64,000 nucleotides of DNA from Stereum hirsutum FP-91666 SS1 (GCF_000264905.1 NW_006763138.1:434224-498223); one strand, 5' to 3'. Shown: positions 37,401 to 50,639, numbered from the stretch's first letter. Program-made: numbers and translations. Notes: a model not told the origin generated them from the letters alone.

Positions 37401-40400
37401 GCGTGGCCCTCCATGTCAAAGACTCATCAAGACCAGGTCATCGAGATATTGAAAGCAACGACCTGTGTACCCACGTCTTCGGGCATGAAAACCCCCGAGC
37501 AGGCCTATTTCTCCACTGTCAAACTGTTCCAGGATTTGCCTATTGTCACTATGCCTTCCGGTCAGGCTGTCAGGGGTCCGCTCGAAAAGCTTTTGACTGC
37601 GTTAGGTGTGCGTAAACACGTCGAGCTACAGATCATCTTCGACAGGTTTGTTTTACGCAACTCCATTCGTATTCCTTCACTGACACTCTACAAGAATGAT
37701 CAAGACAGGGGACTGGACCATCTACGATCTAGTTAAATATCTCGTCTCAGTCAAGTCCACCTTGTCTTCGACCGAGCTGGACAAACTGCGTCAAACAGCC
37801 GCTTTCCCCTTAGAGTCACCATCAAAAGATTCCAAGGTGACAAGACGGAAGGCAGCTGACCTCTATGAGCCATCGGACACACTAAGAGACCTGGGGCTCC
37901 CCATCCTCGACTGGGGCAAGGACAATAAGTGGAGACCGTCTTCTGAGGAGGGTGAGCGCCTTCGCTCTGTTGACACTCTTGGTTATCTAACTCCGTAGTA
38001 CCATAGCCAAGTTCTTGTATTCTTTAGGCCTCAGACAATATCCTTCGCTCGACGAGATTATCCGCATTGCAGCCCTGGGTGATGCAAATCTGCGTACGAA
38101 AGGACTAAGATACTTGTTAGATAACTTCACTTCGAGGTATTCGAATTACACGCCATCAATCTACAGCGACGTCGCTTTCATCCCCTCCATGCGAGATTCC
38201 AAGGCCGTGTTGGCCAAGCCGTCAGAGGTGAGTCAATATATCATAGCATTCTTTGCGTGCCTCACCAATACGAGCAGGTCTTCGCTGCGCCTGAATGGGC
38301 CGCTCTGGGATTCACAATTGTGGAACCAAATCTACGCGAAGAGGTCGTCACGAAGCTGAAGATCGATTTGCACCCACCGCCCCCTCGTCTGGTAGCGCTC
38401 CTGGAAAAGGCGCCTCCTGCTCACAGTGTAGCTCGTGTATGGTTTGAGACCCTCGCAAGTCGGACAGGAGGTACGGAAACACCTCTGTCATTGTTTTGTA
38501 AGGTCTTCATGATATGACCATTCGCAGAATTCTCTAGGGCTGAGTTGAGGAGACTATCGATGACACCATTCGTTCCCGTCCAGGACCCATCGTCAAAGGA
38601 AAATATCCGTCGACTTTGTCCGAATCAATGTTATTTCTCTGGCGCATCCGGGCCCAAACTCCATCTACGCCAATTGTTCACCTTTATTGACTTTGGTGAC
38701 CGAGCGAATGGCTTCCTTAACGCCTGTGGCACGAAGAACGAACCATCCGTAGAAGAGATCGTCAACATTCTGCTCAAGGACCCTCAGGATTTTTTCGGCC
38801 GCGTCAAAAGAGAGCAGTGAGTGTCTCGCACCAAGAGTGTTGACACTCCGCTAATCTTCGTTCACGCAGCTATCTTTTGGAACTACGTAACATTGCTGTT
38901 AATAGGCGCTTGCTTTCGACCGCTGTTGTTGCTCGGATGCAGAAGTCGCCAATGTTGGTTGGCCTGAAACGGGTCAAGGTACCAAACAAGTCCGAGAAAA
39001 AGGGCGTGGACGGAGACGATGACGACTGGGATACCCTCGATCGATTGCTCAGACCAGATCAGGTCATCGTTGCCGACGACACCAATGCTTACCAGCTCTT
39101 CGGTGACTCTGTCTTCTCTGCACCACAGGAAGATCTTCTTGAAGGTGTGTCCTTTGTTTTTTGGTTCGATGACTCGTCTCACGACGAATCCCAGATTTTT
39201 ATCTCTGGCTGGGCTCTCGACGTCTAAGTGTTATGGTTCAAGAAGAACACTCTAAGTCGACCGAGATAAAAGGATCGAGAACTGCATCTGAGATCAAAGC
39301 GCTGATCCTCGAGCGGCTGCCTCTATTCCTCCACGAACACACCCACTCTCGAACGCGCATACAGTTCAGTTGGCTAAGTGCCGACAATAACTTCGTGGTT
39401 CGATCATTCGGCAAACTCTCTACCACGAAGGCCCTTGTGTACGAGGGCCAGCGTTTGACTCGTGTTCAAGATGCTTCAGCGGTAGCCATTCGACAAGGGA
39501 AAGGGCCCATCGAGCTGTGGTTGGCGGGAAATACCCAGGTAACCCTATCTTCTAACCTTTATCTCGTATGACTGATCGACGGCACACAGGTCGACATGTA
39601 TGAAGTTTCAACATCTTTATGCCGATTCTTATTCGAGTCGCCCAAGATCAACGATGCCCTGCTTTTCATGACGATCCTTTCGACTGATATCCGAGCTCTC
39701 AGGCGCAGGGGATATAATGGTGGGCTATTCGAACCTGCATTATATCTGCAATTCCTCATTGTAAGGATTATTCAGTTGACAGGATTCTGCGTCAGCAAAA
39801 GGAACAACGTGAAGCCGAAGAGAAAGCCATCAGGATAGAACAAGAGAAACATAGAGCGGAGATGGAAGCCAAACAACTTTCGAAGCCACCAACAGTCGTC
39901 CCGACTCCAGTTGGGGTCTCACATCCCACTGCTACTCCCGATTCCCTCTTCTCTGCTTCGATGCCAGCTCAGGACCTCACATCTTCAACTCCTAGCAACA
40001 ATGCGATGGTTGCGCGTGATGTCAAGGAAGATGTCAAACCTGACCTCGCCAGCGACATAAAGCGGCACTCGACCAACGTGATGAATTCTCTTCAAAGCTT
40101 CCGACAGAAGATCGTTAAGAGAAATGATTACACGCCGAACGATAGCAGGCTCAGCAGTGACTTTACGGAGGAAACGAATTCTGTTGCAGGCCCCTCATCG
40201 CAGGCGTCGAACACATTGCAAGCTCCTACACGCCCCTCGCCGCTGACACGAAGCCCTACGCCCAACCCGTCGTCAACTGTTACCCCGTTGAGTAACATCG
40301 GTGAGGCATTACGTGCTTATACCCCACACTTCTCTATGGTCCTAATGATGATTTTTCCTCCCTTCAAGCCTCCAATATCGACATGGCCATCAAATCATGC

Positions 40401-41090
40401 ACCGAAGAGAAGAGCGACTTGCTCAGAAATCGAGAACAGATGCAGATGGTAAAGGAATCTTTGGATGAGGGGTACTGCGATGTCCTTGGCCGCACAGGGG
40501 ATTTAGATCTCGTTGGAACTCTTGGAGACATCAAAGTTTATGCTGCCCAAGGTCAGTATTCCTTGCATCAATACGGTCACCATGCTCATGTTTGCTCTGG
40601 TCACAGATGTCAAAGATCGACATACTCTTGTGGCTCGAAAGCAAGACGCCCTCAAGCGATTCGTCGATATCTTGCACCCTATACGCAGTATATATAATCT
40701 TCCGCCTGCTACTCTCCATATCTTCACCGACACATCTGGTGATTTGATCGCTTTCAACCGGAACGGCAGCATCTTCCTGAACTTGAGATATTACGAGGCC
40801 TGGCGTACGTATGCATCGCTTCTCATATTCGCCGTACTAACGCATTGATTATTCTGAAGATGACCGTGAAGTCACGATGGGCAGCGCGTCGAATGCGTAT
40901 ATATCCTGGTGCGTTCCATTCTTTTTGGCCGGCCTTTCTATCTCATTCTTGTTGCTGCAGGTTCTTTACGCTCGCACATGAGATAGCGCATAATCTGGTC
41001 CTGCAGCACAACTCAGAGCACGAGTTCTACTTCTCCTCGATTTGTGAGAAATACGTAGGATCGCTGGCGCATATTCTTGTTCGTGCTTGA
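34447..41090 (+). CDS. large GHKL-ATPase protein (DUF3684, sacsin-like N-terminus)
   Basis: A multi-exon protein of roughly 1,700 residues. Exon 1 is MNSRDAL, joined across an intron to WAEGHDETVEVNQRAL. The N-terminal HSP90-type (GHKL) ATP site follows: FRELLQNSDDAAAHSVEIHF, then GAFGVGFYSLFSVTEEPF. The middle holds SPQGIMNVKGIQKT, GHSTGQTTGIGGHMAARFIP, ELLYVGGFLARSAYE and many DUF3684-type segments. A Ser/Pro-rich part (39850-40300) is probably disordered. The C-terminal region contains a metalloprotease-like HEIAHNLVLQH (40977-41009) and ends SLAHILVRA. I infer a chaperone-like or regulatory ATPase of fungi. Its function is not established. All junctions I tested keep the conserved phrases in frame, so it looks intact. 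Confidence 0.88.
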
Positions 41091-42639
41091 AGCATGATAT
41101 CGTTATGGTTTCGAAATGTTTTGCTTCGGGCACACGCTCTGATACTGTTTGTGGTTTCGACATCGAGATTGGAATGACAAAAACGAACCCGATTCCGATC
41201 CATCCTCAAGAGGGATCAAACGAATGAGGTATCGAGAGAACTACACATGAGCCGCTCTCGAGAACTGTGGACAAGCTAAGGCAGGATGCTGCCGTGACCT
41301 GGCGTAGGCTCATGCACTGTTTGACCACGCTAAAGGTGTCTCGAGCCTTTGGGGGTAACGTGTACTCGGAGTAAGTACTTATATTCTGCTGCCTATGCCA
41401 CTTTTTGAGCTAGCTGAGAGCCTTTATACGAGACGACTCCGCTGGTTTTCTTCTTTGGGTCGCCTTTTTTTGACAGCTGTTTTGGAAATGGGTTGGCAGT
41501 CCCGCGCGAAGAAAACTAAAAGTGTCAGACGGTAGGGGATATTTATCATCGACGTTTCTGCCCAATTCCCTGGCACTATAAATAGTGCAAAATTCCGTAT
41601 GTATAATCCAGGTACCATGCACCCTTTACAGAACATGAGCTACAGTATGGGCGGAGGCTCGGAGGGAAGGGGTCGATATAGACCAAGTGGCACGAGGCCG
41701 GTTTGAACCCACGGTCTCTGTGCCACAGGTGGCCCGCGACATTTCGTTTTCCTGTATTTAACACGCGATCATCTGCGTAATAGCTGTGAATTAGCTGGGG
41801 GATATTTGTATTGTGACTCTGTTGACTTTTAGATGGATTGTGCACCGCGTATGATAGTGTTGTGTGTCCGGAACTACTGCTTATATACCCCGGTGCCCAT
41901 TAACTATCACTTCTCAGTTGGTGGCCTCTTGGCTATGTGGTATCAGCACAGTAGACTGGTTCCCACGTCGGCTGAAATGAAGGACAGCGTGCCGACAGCG
42001 TGTCAGGTCGAGGCCAAGGACCGCCGTTGATCACGCCGTAAAGGTGTATTACTACAGATCCTTTGGGGTGATGCGTACTTGGAGTACGTTCTACTGCACT
42101 TAGTCGCCTTTTTGCATATATGAAAGAATTGGGAGTGTGACCAACCAACCAGCCAACCAACCAAACCAATGCAACCCCGACGCAAACAAACTGAATAATA
42201 TACACTACTCAAATCACTGTTTTAGCTTTCTTCTTCTTTTTTTTAACCTTGTACCTTCTCTTTCTCTCCCGCATCCCCATTCTGAATGTCTACAACTCCA
42301 GCTCCAACTTCAGTTTCATCCTCATCCTCCTCCGCATCGTCACCCATCCGCACCCTCTCAATCACAAACTACGGACTCCGAAGCCACCCATACCCCAATT
42401 GCCCTCCTCGCATCCTTGTCTCCCATCCCCGCCGCACAGTCCCTGACCGTCTGTAACGTGCTCAAGATATCGGCTAGATCAAGGGAGGTGGCGGCGTCGA
42501 GCCCTGCGAAATTCGAAATCAGGACCGCAGGGGCTCTGGAAGATGAAGATGTGAGAGGGAAGGACGTGGGAGCGAAGGAATAGGTAGAAACAGACCAAAA
42601 AAGAGACAAATATGAGTCAGAATCTTACCTTCCGCCCCT
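41091..42639. other. intergenic region with possible small frame
   Basis: No confident gene. A Ser-rich frame from the ATG at 42284 (MSTTPAPTSVSSSSSS) and an overlapping frame to 42583 might form a small spliced gene, but I recognise neither. Near 41697 the minus strand has a gggttcaaacc box B-like motif without a convincing tRNA fold. A ccaacc repeat occurs at 42139-42168. Confidence 0.4.
42139..42168. repeat. (CCAA)n microsatellite
   Basis: Imperfect run of ccaa and ccaacc units in intergenic DNA. Confidence 0.7.
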
Positions 42640-43220
42640 CTAAGAGTAAGCACTCCCCTCAACCTGTCTAACCCCCTCCACGCCGCCCAGCCAGCCCACA
42701 CGATTCTTGGTGAACTGCTCCACTCTGGGTCTCAACTTGGTCTCGTGCAGATGGAAATCGTCAATGGTGCCAATCCGTAAGATGCTTTTCCCCGGGAACC
42801 GGAGCTGACGCGGTACATGAGCGTGCCGCACGTCGAGCAGAAGTGGTTCGTCATGCTGTTGCCCGAGGCGATGGTGAGTGATTGGCTGAAAGTCTTCAGG
42901 TTCTCGCGGCCACGTAGATGCTTTAGGTGCGTGTCGGCGATGATGAAATTGGATGCGAACATGGACGCAGTGATTTTGTGGCAGTCGGAGCAGTTACAGA
43001 CAAAGCTGTCGACCAGGCCCGGCCCTTCGGTTGGCTATGGGTTTCGAGGCGGTATTAGAGTAGAAGAGATCGGTGACCTCGGGAGAAGACGAAGGGGAGG
43101 GAGAGGGGCGTAGGCGAGGTGGATGTACATAGCAGATATCATTGGCAGACTTACGAATGCCAGTTGCACGGCGCCACAGAAGCATTGTGGCCGTGGCTTC
43201 ACCTTCTTTGGACCAGCCAT
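42640..43220 (-). CDS. GFA-domain (Mss4-like fold) protein
   Basis: A zinc-binding protein of the glutathione-dependent formaldehyde-activating (GFA) family. Exon 1 is MAGPKKVKPRPQCFCGAVQL-AF. An intron of about 110 bp (near 43035-43148) joins it to PTEGPGLVDSFVCNCSDCHK. The zinc ligands are the Cys of CFCGAV, CNCSDC and, later, CSTCGT. The fold continues with ITASMFASNFIIADTHLK and HFCSTCGTLMYRVSS, then RFPGKSILRIGTIDDFHLHE, and ends near GWLGGVEGVRQVEGSAYS with a TAG at 42640-42642. Many GFA proteins have no known substrate, so a formaldehyde role should not be assumed. The start could lie further upstream in another frame, but no conserved sequence supports that. Confidence 0.85.
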
Positions 43221-45063
43221 CGTTCGCGGACCCTGCCAGAGGAAAGTAGGGTTTGGATTTGTCGATGGTGGAGCTGGGTGCGGCCATTGTTGTGAAGAAC
43301 TGTAGCGGTGAAGCGCGATGTAGCGTTCGATGGAGTGAAGGCCTCGCTAGTAGGATGCTAGACCTGGAGTAAATGTATACTGATTGAGCGCGCCTTATAT
43401 CGGGAGGATGGAAGGGCTGTATCCTCCAATGGCATTGTAGTTCTCGCGTTCGCCTTGTGTAGCCTGCCTGAGATTCTGCAATACGCCCCCTCTGACACCA
43501 CGAATGTGCGCCCTCCAACGCGGTTCGCGCACTCGCCGTATGTGGCCCCCGATTTGGCTGAGTCAAGCTTGCGTTGTATCCCTCAAAATTGGCCATCAAA
43601 TCCCATCGAAGTCTCGCGATAGCTGTGAGCATAATTGTGATCTGTTTCATCATCAATTCAGCCAAAGGATATCATGTCTGCCTACCTCGGCGACACTGTT
43701 TGCGCATGGGCGAATCGACAAAATCAGGTCTTGTGGGCGGAATGGGGAGAAACAGGAAGTAGGCGGCATGTGTGCGTTGCCCTGCTGAGGCGTCCCCGCA
43801 GTTCGAGACATGTCGGTCAGACAAGCATTCAGTGTAAAGAGACGCTGCGTCATGATGAGATTGAGGTTGCGCAGTGCACGGCGTGAGATGAAAGGTTCGA
43901 TTTCTGGTGGGCGCGAAGGTGTCGTGAGCGAAGGTCAACAAAAACAAAGAGCATTCAAGGAGGTCAGTTTACGTCCCTACACCGTACCCGGGCAGGAAAC
44001 GATCTGGGCACACAGCTACCACATGATACAAGAACATATGATAAGACGGGAAATAAGAATAGGAGAAGCTGATGCAAGGGGACTCCACGTAGCCTGAAGA
44101 GAACAGATCCGAACTGAAGTGGACGTGACGGGGACGTGACCAAAGATGAAATGCGATGCTGGGCAGGTTATTGTTCGCTTCCAAAAGTTAACTGGACCGT
44201 CTACGAGCGAGAGATAGTGGATGCGTAGCCCTGCGTGGCCTCTTTAAGCTGTTTCCCTCGACTAAGGTACGCAGCGTTTGTTCGAGGTGCAAAGCAAGAA
44301 ACAAAAAATCTCATCTCGTTTGTCCCCCTTCCATAACTCATCATGTTAGCCTACGAGACCGACCTAAACGACCTTCCGGGCAAATGTATCGATGCGGTTG
44401 TTGAGAAAGTAGCGCCTCATGAAGGAAGTTGTGGCCATTGGGAAAAATGAGCAGATCAAGCCTGAGGAACATCAGGGTGGCGCTGGCCAAAGTTGGCAGG
44501 AAGGAGCTGATTCTGAGCGGGGAGTGCGTAGATCGAATGGAGCATTTGTCATGGAATACACCAGGCAAGAATACCGAGATTGACTAGGAGCTCAGAACTT
44601 GAAAGGGCGAAAATGTCAGAAAGGACTGAATCTGAGAGCTGAGATATCGATACTCCGATAGCCACGGCGTTCGAGAAGCTGGCAGTTCCCAGGTATCGTA
44701 CTTCGTCGACCAAACAGGTATTATCGCAAGGAAAGCAGAAGACTTTGAGGCTTTCCGTGGTCCTTACTGCGCCAAGAGAAAACCGAGTCTATTCCGTTCG
44801 AAAATAGACCAGAGCCAGGGCAAAGCCAGGGAGGTATGCGAGCGCGAAGGGTGCGGTGTCTGGCGAGACGAAAGCCTTGCCGGCAAGAGCCGGCAACCTT
44901 CCTGCGCGCCCAAGACGCGCTCTGTTCGCTGCCCTCTGCGTGCTGGATCCTCAGTCTCTAACTTCGCTCCTTCACCATAGATCCTCGTTTTGTTCGTCGT
45001 TATCCTCGCGCTAGATTCTCGGTATCTTGCTGTTTGTAATCAACTTGAGCTTGTGCGTGCACT
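43221..45063. other. 1.8-kb intergenic region between divergent genes
   Basis: No gene supported. Frames at 43504-44097 have no conserved content. The last 250 bp before PRP2 (44820-45060) become GC-rich (cggcaagagccggcaacc) and probably carry its promoter. Confidence 0.45.
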
Positions 45064-48000
45064 ATGGCCTCCGAGCTTCACCGCTACATATCTGACAACG
45101 CGTTGGAGGTGCGTGATTCCTTTACCTCGTCTCCGCACTTCCCGCTCATATACTCTTCAGTTTTTCGGCTTGTCCGACAAGAGCATAGTCGATTATGTAG
45201 TCGCTTCAGGTTCGTCTGAATTTCCGGTGCCTTCTTCCAGAGAACTCAGGTTTTGGAATATCTAGCTTCATCGGCGAAAACTCCGGATAGTTTGTTCTCC
45301 TCACTCACCGCATCTGGGCTACCGAACACTGCGTCCGCCCACGCTTTCATCCTTGAAGTCTTTAACCGTGTTCCTCGCAAACACAAGCACAAGCGCCCCG
45401 AAGACAGTGCACGCAAACAAGCTGAAAAGGAGGCCAAGGCTCTACGAACGCAACAGTTCTCCTTCGTTCTCGACGACGATGCTGGACCAAGCCATGATGC
45501 CGACCAGAGAAAGGAGAAGGGAAAGAGTGCAGGGAAGGACAAGAAGGATCGGCATGCTCGCAAGCGAGAGACAGACGGAAGGGATTGGGAGAGCGATGAA
45601 GGGGAGCAGGCGAGAAAGCGCTGGAAGGGCGATGAGGACGATCGCGGGAGACGAGAGGGTGCTGAAGAGGAAGAGGAAGGGATGGAATTGGAGATTCCGG
45701 AGGACGAAGAAGAGAGGAAAGCGAGGCAACGGGAAGAAGATCTGAGGGAGCGGGATGAATTTGCTGAGCGGATGAAGAAACGAGATCTGGACCGAACGAA
45801 GAAGGTGGTCGAGGACCGGTCGTCGAAGAATTCAGGTGCTGCAGCTGAAGCCGCTCAGAGAAGAATGCTCGCCGACGACTCAAACGCTCGCACTCACGCC
45901 ATGCCTTCTCTTCGCGAACGCTCACGCCAGGACTACCTCACGAAACGAGAACTTCAGCAGGTCGAACTCCTTCGCAAGGAGATTGCAGACGACGAAGCTT
46001 TGTTCCGCGGAATGCGCATCTCAAACCGGGAGCAGCGGGAGCTCGACCGGAAGAAGGAGGTGTTACGTCTTGTGGAGGAACGGCTGAAGATCGACGACAA
46101 ATGGGACGGTTACATGCTTCCAGAGGATTACCTTACCGAACAAGGGAAAATCGACCGGAAGCGCAAGGAGAACGTTTTGTACCAGCGATATGAGGACGCG
46201 AAGCCGAAGGACGACCAATTTGTTACAGATGTCGATCAATGGGAGGCCAGCCAAACCATGCACAGTACCTTCAAGACGGGCGCCATGGACAAGGCCGAGA
46301 TTGTCGAAGACTACGAATACGTCTTCGACGAGAGTCAGACCATCCAGTTCGTCATGGAGAGCAAACTTAGTGGGGAAGGCAACCTGAGCGCGAAGGATAA
46401 GCTTCTGCAGCAGCAGATAGAGGAGGCAGAGAATCGAGGTAAGTTGTTTACTCTTAGTCGTATTCTTGGTCTAACCTTGGGAATTCATTTCAGCGCAGAG
46501 CATTGAAGCGACTCGCAAGTCTTTACCTATATATCAGTACCGCGAGGAACTCCTGGAGGCAATCAAGGAGAACCAAGTCCTCATCGTTGTCGCTGAAACT
46601 GGTTCGGGGAAGACTACTCAACTTCCCCAGTATCTGCACGAGGCTGGCTACACGGCGGGAGGGATGAAGGTCGGATGTACACAACCTCGGCGTGTCGCCG
46701 CAATGTCGGTTGCAGCTCGTGTAGCAGAGGAGATGGGGACGAAGGTTGGGTACGAGGTCGGATACTCTATCCGGTTCGAAGATGCGACCAGCGACAAGAC
46801 CGTGCTGAAGTACATGACGGACGGGATGTTGCTTCGAGAGTTTCTGACCGAGCCTGATCTTGCAGGTTATTCGGCTCTGATCATCGACGAGGCACATGAG
46901 AGGACACTCAGTACGGACATTCTCTTTGCGCTTGTTAAGGTGCGTCTTATGCCTCTGACCCTCCTGATGTAGCAGGCTCCAACCTCCTGTTATAGGATAT
47001 CGCTCGCTTCCGCCCCGAACTGCGCCTGCTCATTTCCAGTGCCACCATGGATGCCAATAAGTTCAGTGAATATTTCGATGATGCCCACATTTTCTATGGT
47101 GCGTGTCCCGCCTTATTCATATCTTGTGTTTGGCTCTGAAAGACTGGTTTCGTCCAGTTCCTGGTCGCCGTTACCCAGTCGATATCCATTACACTCCACA
47201 ACCAGAAGCCAATTACCTACACGCCGCCATCACGACCATATTCCAGATCCACACTACTCAACCCAAGGGAGATATCCTAGTATTTCTCACAGTATGTTTA
47301 TCTCTCAATCACAGCAAACCGCCTAGCTGACTTCTCGAAATCACAGGGTCAAGATGAGATCGAAGCAGCGCAGGAGAATCTTACGGAGACAGCTCGTGCA
47401 CTGGGAAACAAGATCGCAGAACTAATCGTCTGTCCCATTTACGCCAACCTTCCCAGTGACATGCAAGCCAAGATCTTCGAGCCAACTCCGGAAGGCTCAC
47501 GCAAGGTGGTGTTGGCCACCAACATCGCAGAAACCTCCATTACGATAGACGGTGTTGTGTTCGTCATTGATCCAGGGTTTGTCAAGCAGAATTCATACAA
47601 CCCACGGACGGGCATGTCCAGCCTCATTGCTGTACCCGTGAGTCTTTCCTGTGAATCTAGATATGCCTCTTTGCTAAGAACGTCTCCGTCAGTGTTCGAG
47701 AGCATCTGCCAATCAGCGTGCTGGGCGTGCCGGTCGTGTTGGGCCTGGAAAAGCATTTCGTTTGTACACGAAATGGGCGTACACGAACGAGCTCGAGGCA
47801 AACACCGTGCCGGAAATCCAGCGGACGAACTTAGGCACCGTCGTCCTACTTTTGAAGTCGTTGGGTATCAATGATCTCATCGGCTTCGAGTTCATGGACC
47901 CTCCTCCAGGAGAGACACTCATGCGAGCATTGGAACTGCTTTACGCACTCGGCGCTTTGAATGACAGAGGAGAGCTCACCAAGCTTGGTCGACGGATGGC

Positions 48001-48829
48001 TGAGTTTCCCGTTGACCCAATGCTCTCCAAATCCATCATTGCCAGTGAAGCTTATGCATGTACTGACGAGGTACTCACCATTATCGCCATGCTTTCCGAG
48101 TCCTCGTCCCTCTTCTATCGGCCCAAGGACAAGAAACTCCACGCAGACCAAGCCCGGCAGAATTTCGTACGGCAAGGCGGAGATCACTTTACTCTACTTA
48201 ACGTCTGGGAACAATGGGCCGAGACGAACTATTCTCAGCAGTTCTGTTATGAACAGTTCCTGCAGTACAAAAGCTTGTGTCGTGCGCGCGACATCCGAGA
48301 CCAACTTGCGGGACTCTGCGAACGTGTGGAGATTGTGGTGGAGGCCAATCCGAACTCGAACGATATCACGGCAATTCAGAAGGCTATAACTGCCGGTTAC
48401 TTTTATAACACTGTTGAGTATCACCTTATGCTCCCTCACTGTCTGAAGTTCTCATTTTTTTCTCACTTCGTCTCAAGGCCCAATTACAAAAGAGCGGCGA
48501 CTCTTATCGCACGCTCAAGACCAATCAAACGGTGTATATCCATCCATCATCCGGCTTGTTCCAGCACCAGCCGCCCGTCAGGACTGTGTTGTATTACGAG
48601 CTTGTCATGACGTCCAAATCGTACTTGCGGCAGGTCATGGAGATCAAACCGTCGTGGTTAATGGAAGGTCAGTCTACTTTCTGCCTCGTTATTTAGGACA
48701 GTATGTCTCATGATTTTCCATAAATCTTTAGTTGCCCCGCATTACTTCAAACCTGCGGACCTGGAGGAGATGGCCAAAGGGGAGAAGAAGATGCCCAAGG
48801 CAGTTGGAGCATCCGGTGTTTCCTCGTAG
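45064..48829 (+). CDS. PRP2: spliceosomal DEAH-box ATPase PRP2 (DHX16)
   Basis: RNA-dependent ATPase that remodels the spliceosome just before the first step of splicing. Exon 1 is [15 protein letters not shown] (start 45064). A long charged N-terminal part of about 430 residues follows ([20 protein letters not shown] and similar). Helicase motifs in order: [14 protein letters not shown], Ia [48 protein letters not shown], and [11 protein letters not shown], which is split by an intron near 47639-47693. The helicase-associated domain and the OB-fold C-terminus ([20 protein letters not shown]) follow, ending GASGVSS with a TAG at 48827-48829. About nine exons. The N-terminal PDEYL-like and [18 protein letters not shown] phrases fit Prp2/DHX16 better than Prp22 or Prp43. 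Confidence 0.94.
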
Positions 48830-48950
48830 TTGTATGAGTATTTTGGACATACGGACAATCTGACTGTACCCTCCGAGGGGTTGCTGTATCTTACTCGAAC
48901 CGTGGGGCTCATCGATTTTCCCCGAAGCAAAGTTGCGAACAATGTACGCT

Positions 48951-50639
48951 TCAGAGAAGAGGAATGTGTAGTCCTGCCGCCCGAGCCAACCGAACCGTAT
49001 ACTCTGCCTGCAGAGGACATCAGTCGGGAGAAGCCCCGAGTAATTAAAAGAGTATATACCTGCTTCAACATGGGAGCATCTATCATTTCTTTCCCATCTT
49101 TTCCGTCTCCGGTGTCGAGGCCAAAGGCACCTAGGACACAGTAAATATTACATGCTGTTTATGCAGCCTTCACACTGTACGCACCTTTCTGGGATGCATG
49201 AACCTTCTCCATTTGGTGCAATATCTTCGCTGCGCGTAAGATCTCTATGGCCCATGCGCTTTAGCCACCGCTACGAAGGATTCGAATAACACTAGGGTAG
49301 CACACTACCTTTCTCGGTCGGCACAAAAGTGGTCTGTATAGTCTCAACCTGCACAGGATGGATGGCTTGCTAGAGTTGGAGGAATGAGGCATAAAGGAGA
49401 GTGCACATGGGGACCAGCGGTACGCTGACCTTGCCATTGAACCCAAGCCTACGTCCATCTTCGCATTCATCTTTCAAATACGCTGGATCTTTGTAGTTCA
49501 CGCAGACCTGTTGGCAATGACTTAGTTGGTTCAAAGTGATTTGACACTTGGAAGATGGCCGCACCATATCTATGGCCTCTAAACCAAATGCCTTAGCGGC
49601 AACAACTATTTGAGAGCGTGTGTACAAAAGCTCTTGACGAGAGGGTGTGCGGATAATAGAGGTATCGGCACAGTCTCGTCGATGTTCAGTCTCGGAGTAG
49701 CATGCAGTTGATAAGGAGATGCTTACAATCTTCTGCAGCAAACTACGAGGTAGGTAAATACCCTGTTCGTGTTCGAACAAAGTTGCTCAGGAAGTACCTA
49801 CCAGTAGTGCCGTAAGCTTAACGCCTGGTGATCCAGAGGCCCAACTGGCGATGTGGCCCACGTTCCATAGAGCACGAGCACTTTCTATGCTGGCCACCAG
49901 ATTGATGGGCCCTTGGCCAGCTCGACCCGTAGAATTAATCATACGAGAGACCGTGTACAAGTCATCGACAGAGTGCACTTTGGGAAGTACGAATGTGCTG
50001 ATCAAAGGAATGCTCAACTAGAGCACAGTATGCAATGACATGGTCAGCGTAGAGTAGTTTAGGGCATGGAAAGGTGGTCTACCGCGTCTGCTATATCGCC
50101 TTGAAAGAACGGCGTGTCGGCCGAGTTCAATCGAACTGCGATTCGGTTGGAGGCCGGAAGGTTCGTCGCCGGTGTTTGCTAGCTGGTTTTGAGCACGAGT
50201 CACACAGAGTACGAGTCTGTTATCGTACCGTTAGGAAAGCCTTGAGCCGTTTCCTAGCACTTGTCTTGTCCGCTTCCGATGGTGCTACACTGAATAAAAA
50301 AGATTCAAAGAGGCCAAAGGGATCTCCACGATACACTCACGAATCTTCAAGATCATAAATGATGACGTCCGAGGGGGTAACAAGGGACTTCTGGAGTGTG
50401 CGATCAGATGAGGAAGGAACTAATGTGCGTATTTCAGACACGTAATTCAGTGCTGATGTCGGGCATTGCGAACACAAAAAGAACAAACCATAGAGGTATG
50501 AGCGTCGGAGAGACGCGGCATCGGTCGCTCTAGCTTGGTTCGTGAGCGATCGTGTCTGGGGAGGACGTGTCAATTGACATGGCAGGCGGGAGTGAGCGTA
50601 AAGCCTGGCAATTGGCTTCATGCTGAGGAACTGCGTCAT
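48951..50639 (-). CDS. mitochondrial CitE/CLYBL-like lyase (HpcH/HpaI family)
   Basis: A beta-methylmalate/citramalyl-CoA lyase-like enzyme of the TIM-barrel HpcH/HpaI aldolase family. The N-terminus MTQFLSMKPIARLYAHSRLP is presequence-like and Arg-rich. After an intron, RRSYLY joins VPSSSDRTLQKSLVTPSDVI, then IYDLEDSVAPSEADKT with the DLED metal site. Later segments are STFVLPKVHSVDDLY, NLVASIESARALWNVG, KAFGLEAIDMV, and LGFNGK joined to QAIHPVQVETIQTTFVPTEK. The C-terminus is KEMIDAPMLKQ joined across an intron to AEYTVRLARAAGLHIPLL and a TGA at 48951-48953. About nine exons. Its 3' end lies 121 bp from the convergent PRP2 stop, so transcripts probably overlap. Confidence 0.87.

Noticed and set aside
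41650..41760. Possible tRNA or tRNA-derived SINE because of a gggttcaaacc box B-like motif on the minus strand.
   Set aside because: No matching box A at the right distance and no cloverleaf could be folded by eye.
42284..42583. Small Ser-rich spliced gene downstream of the GFA gene.
   Set aside because: Two overlapping frames look partly protein-like, but no splice model or family recognition supports it.
48830..49144. Plus-strand frame of 104 codons directly after PRP2.
   Set aside because: It overlaps the C-terminal exons of the CitE-like gene on the minus strand (KEMIDAPMLKQ, then AEYTVRLARAAG), which carry family motifs, so it is a shadow.
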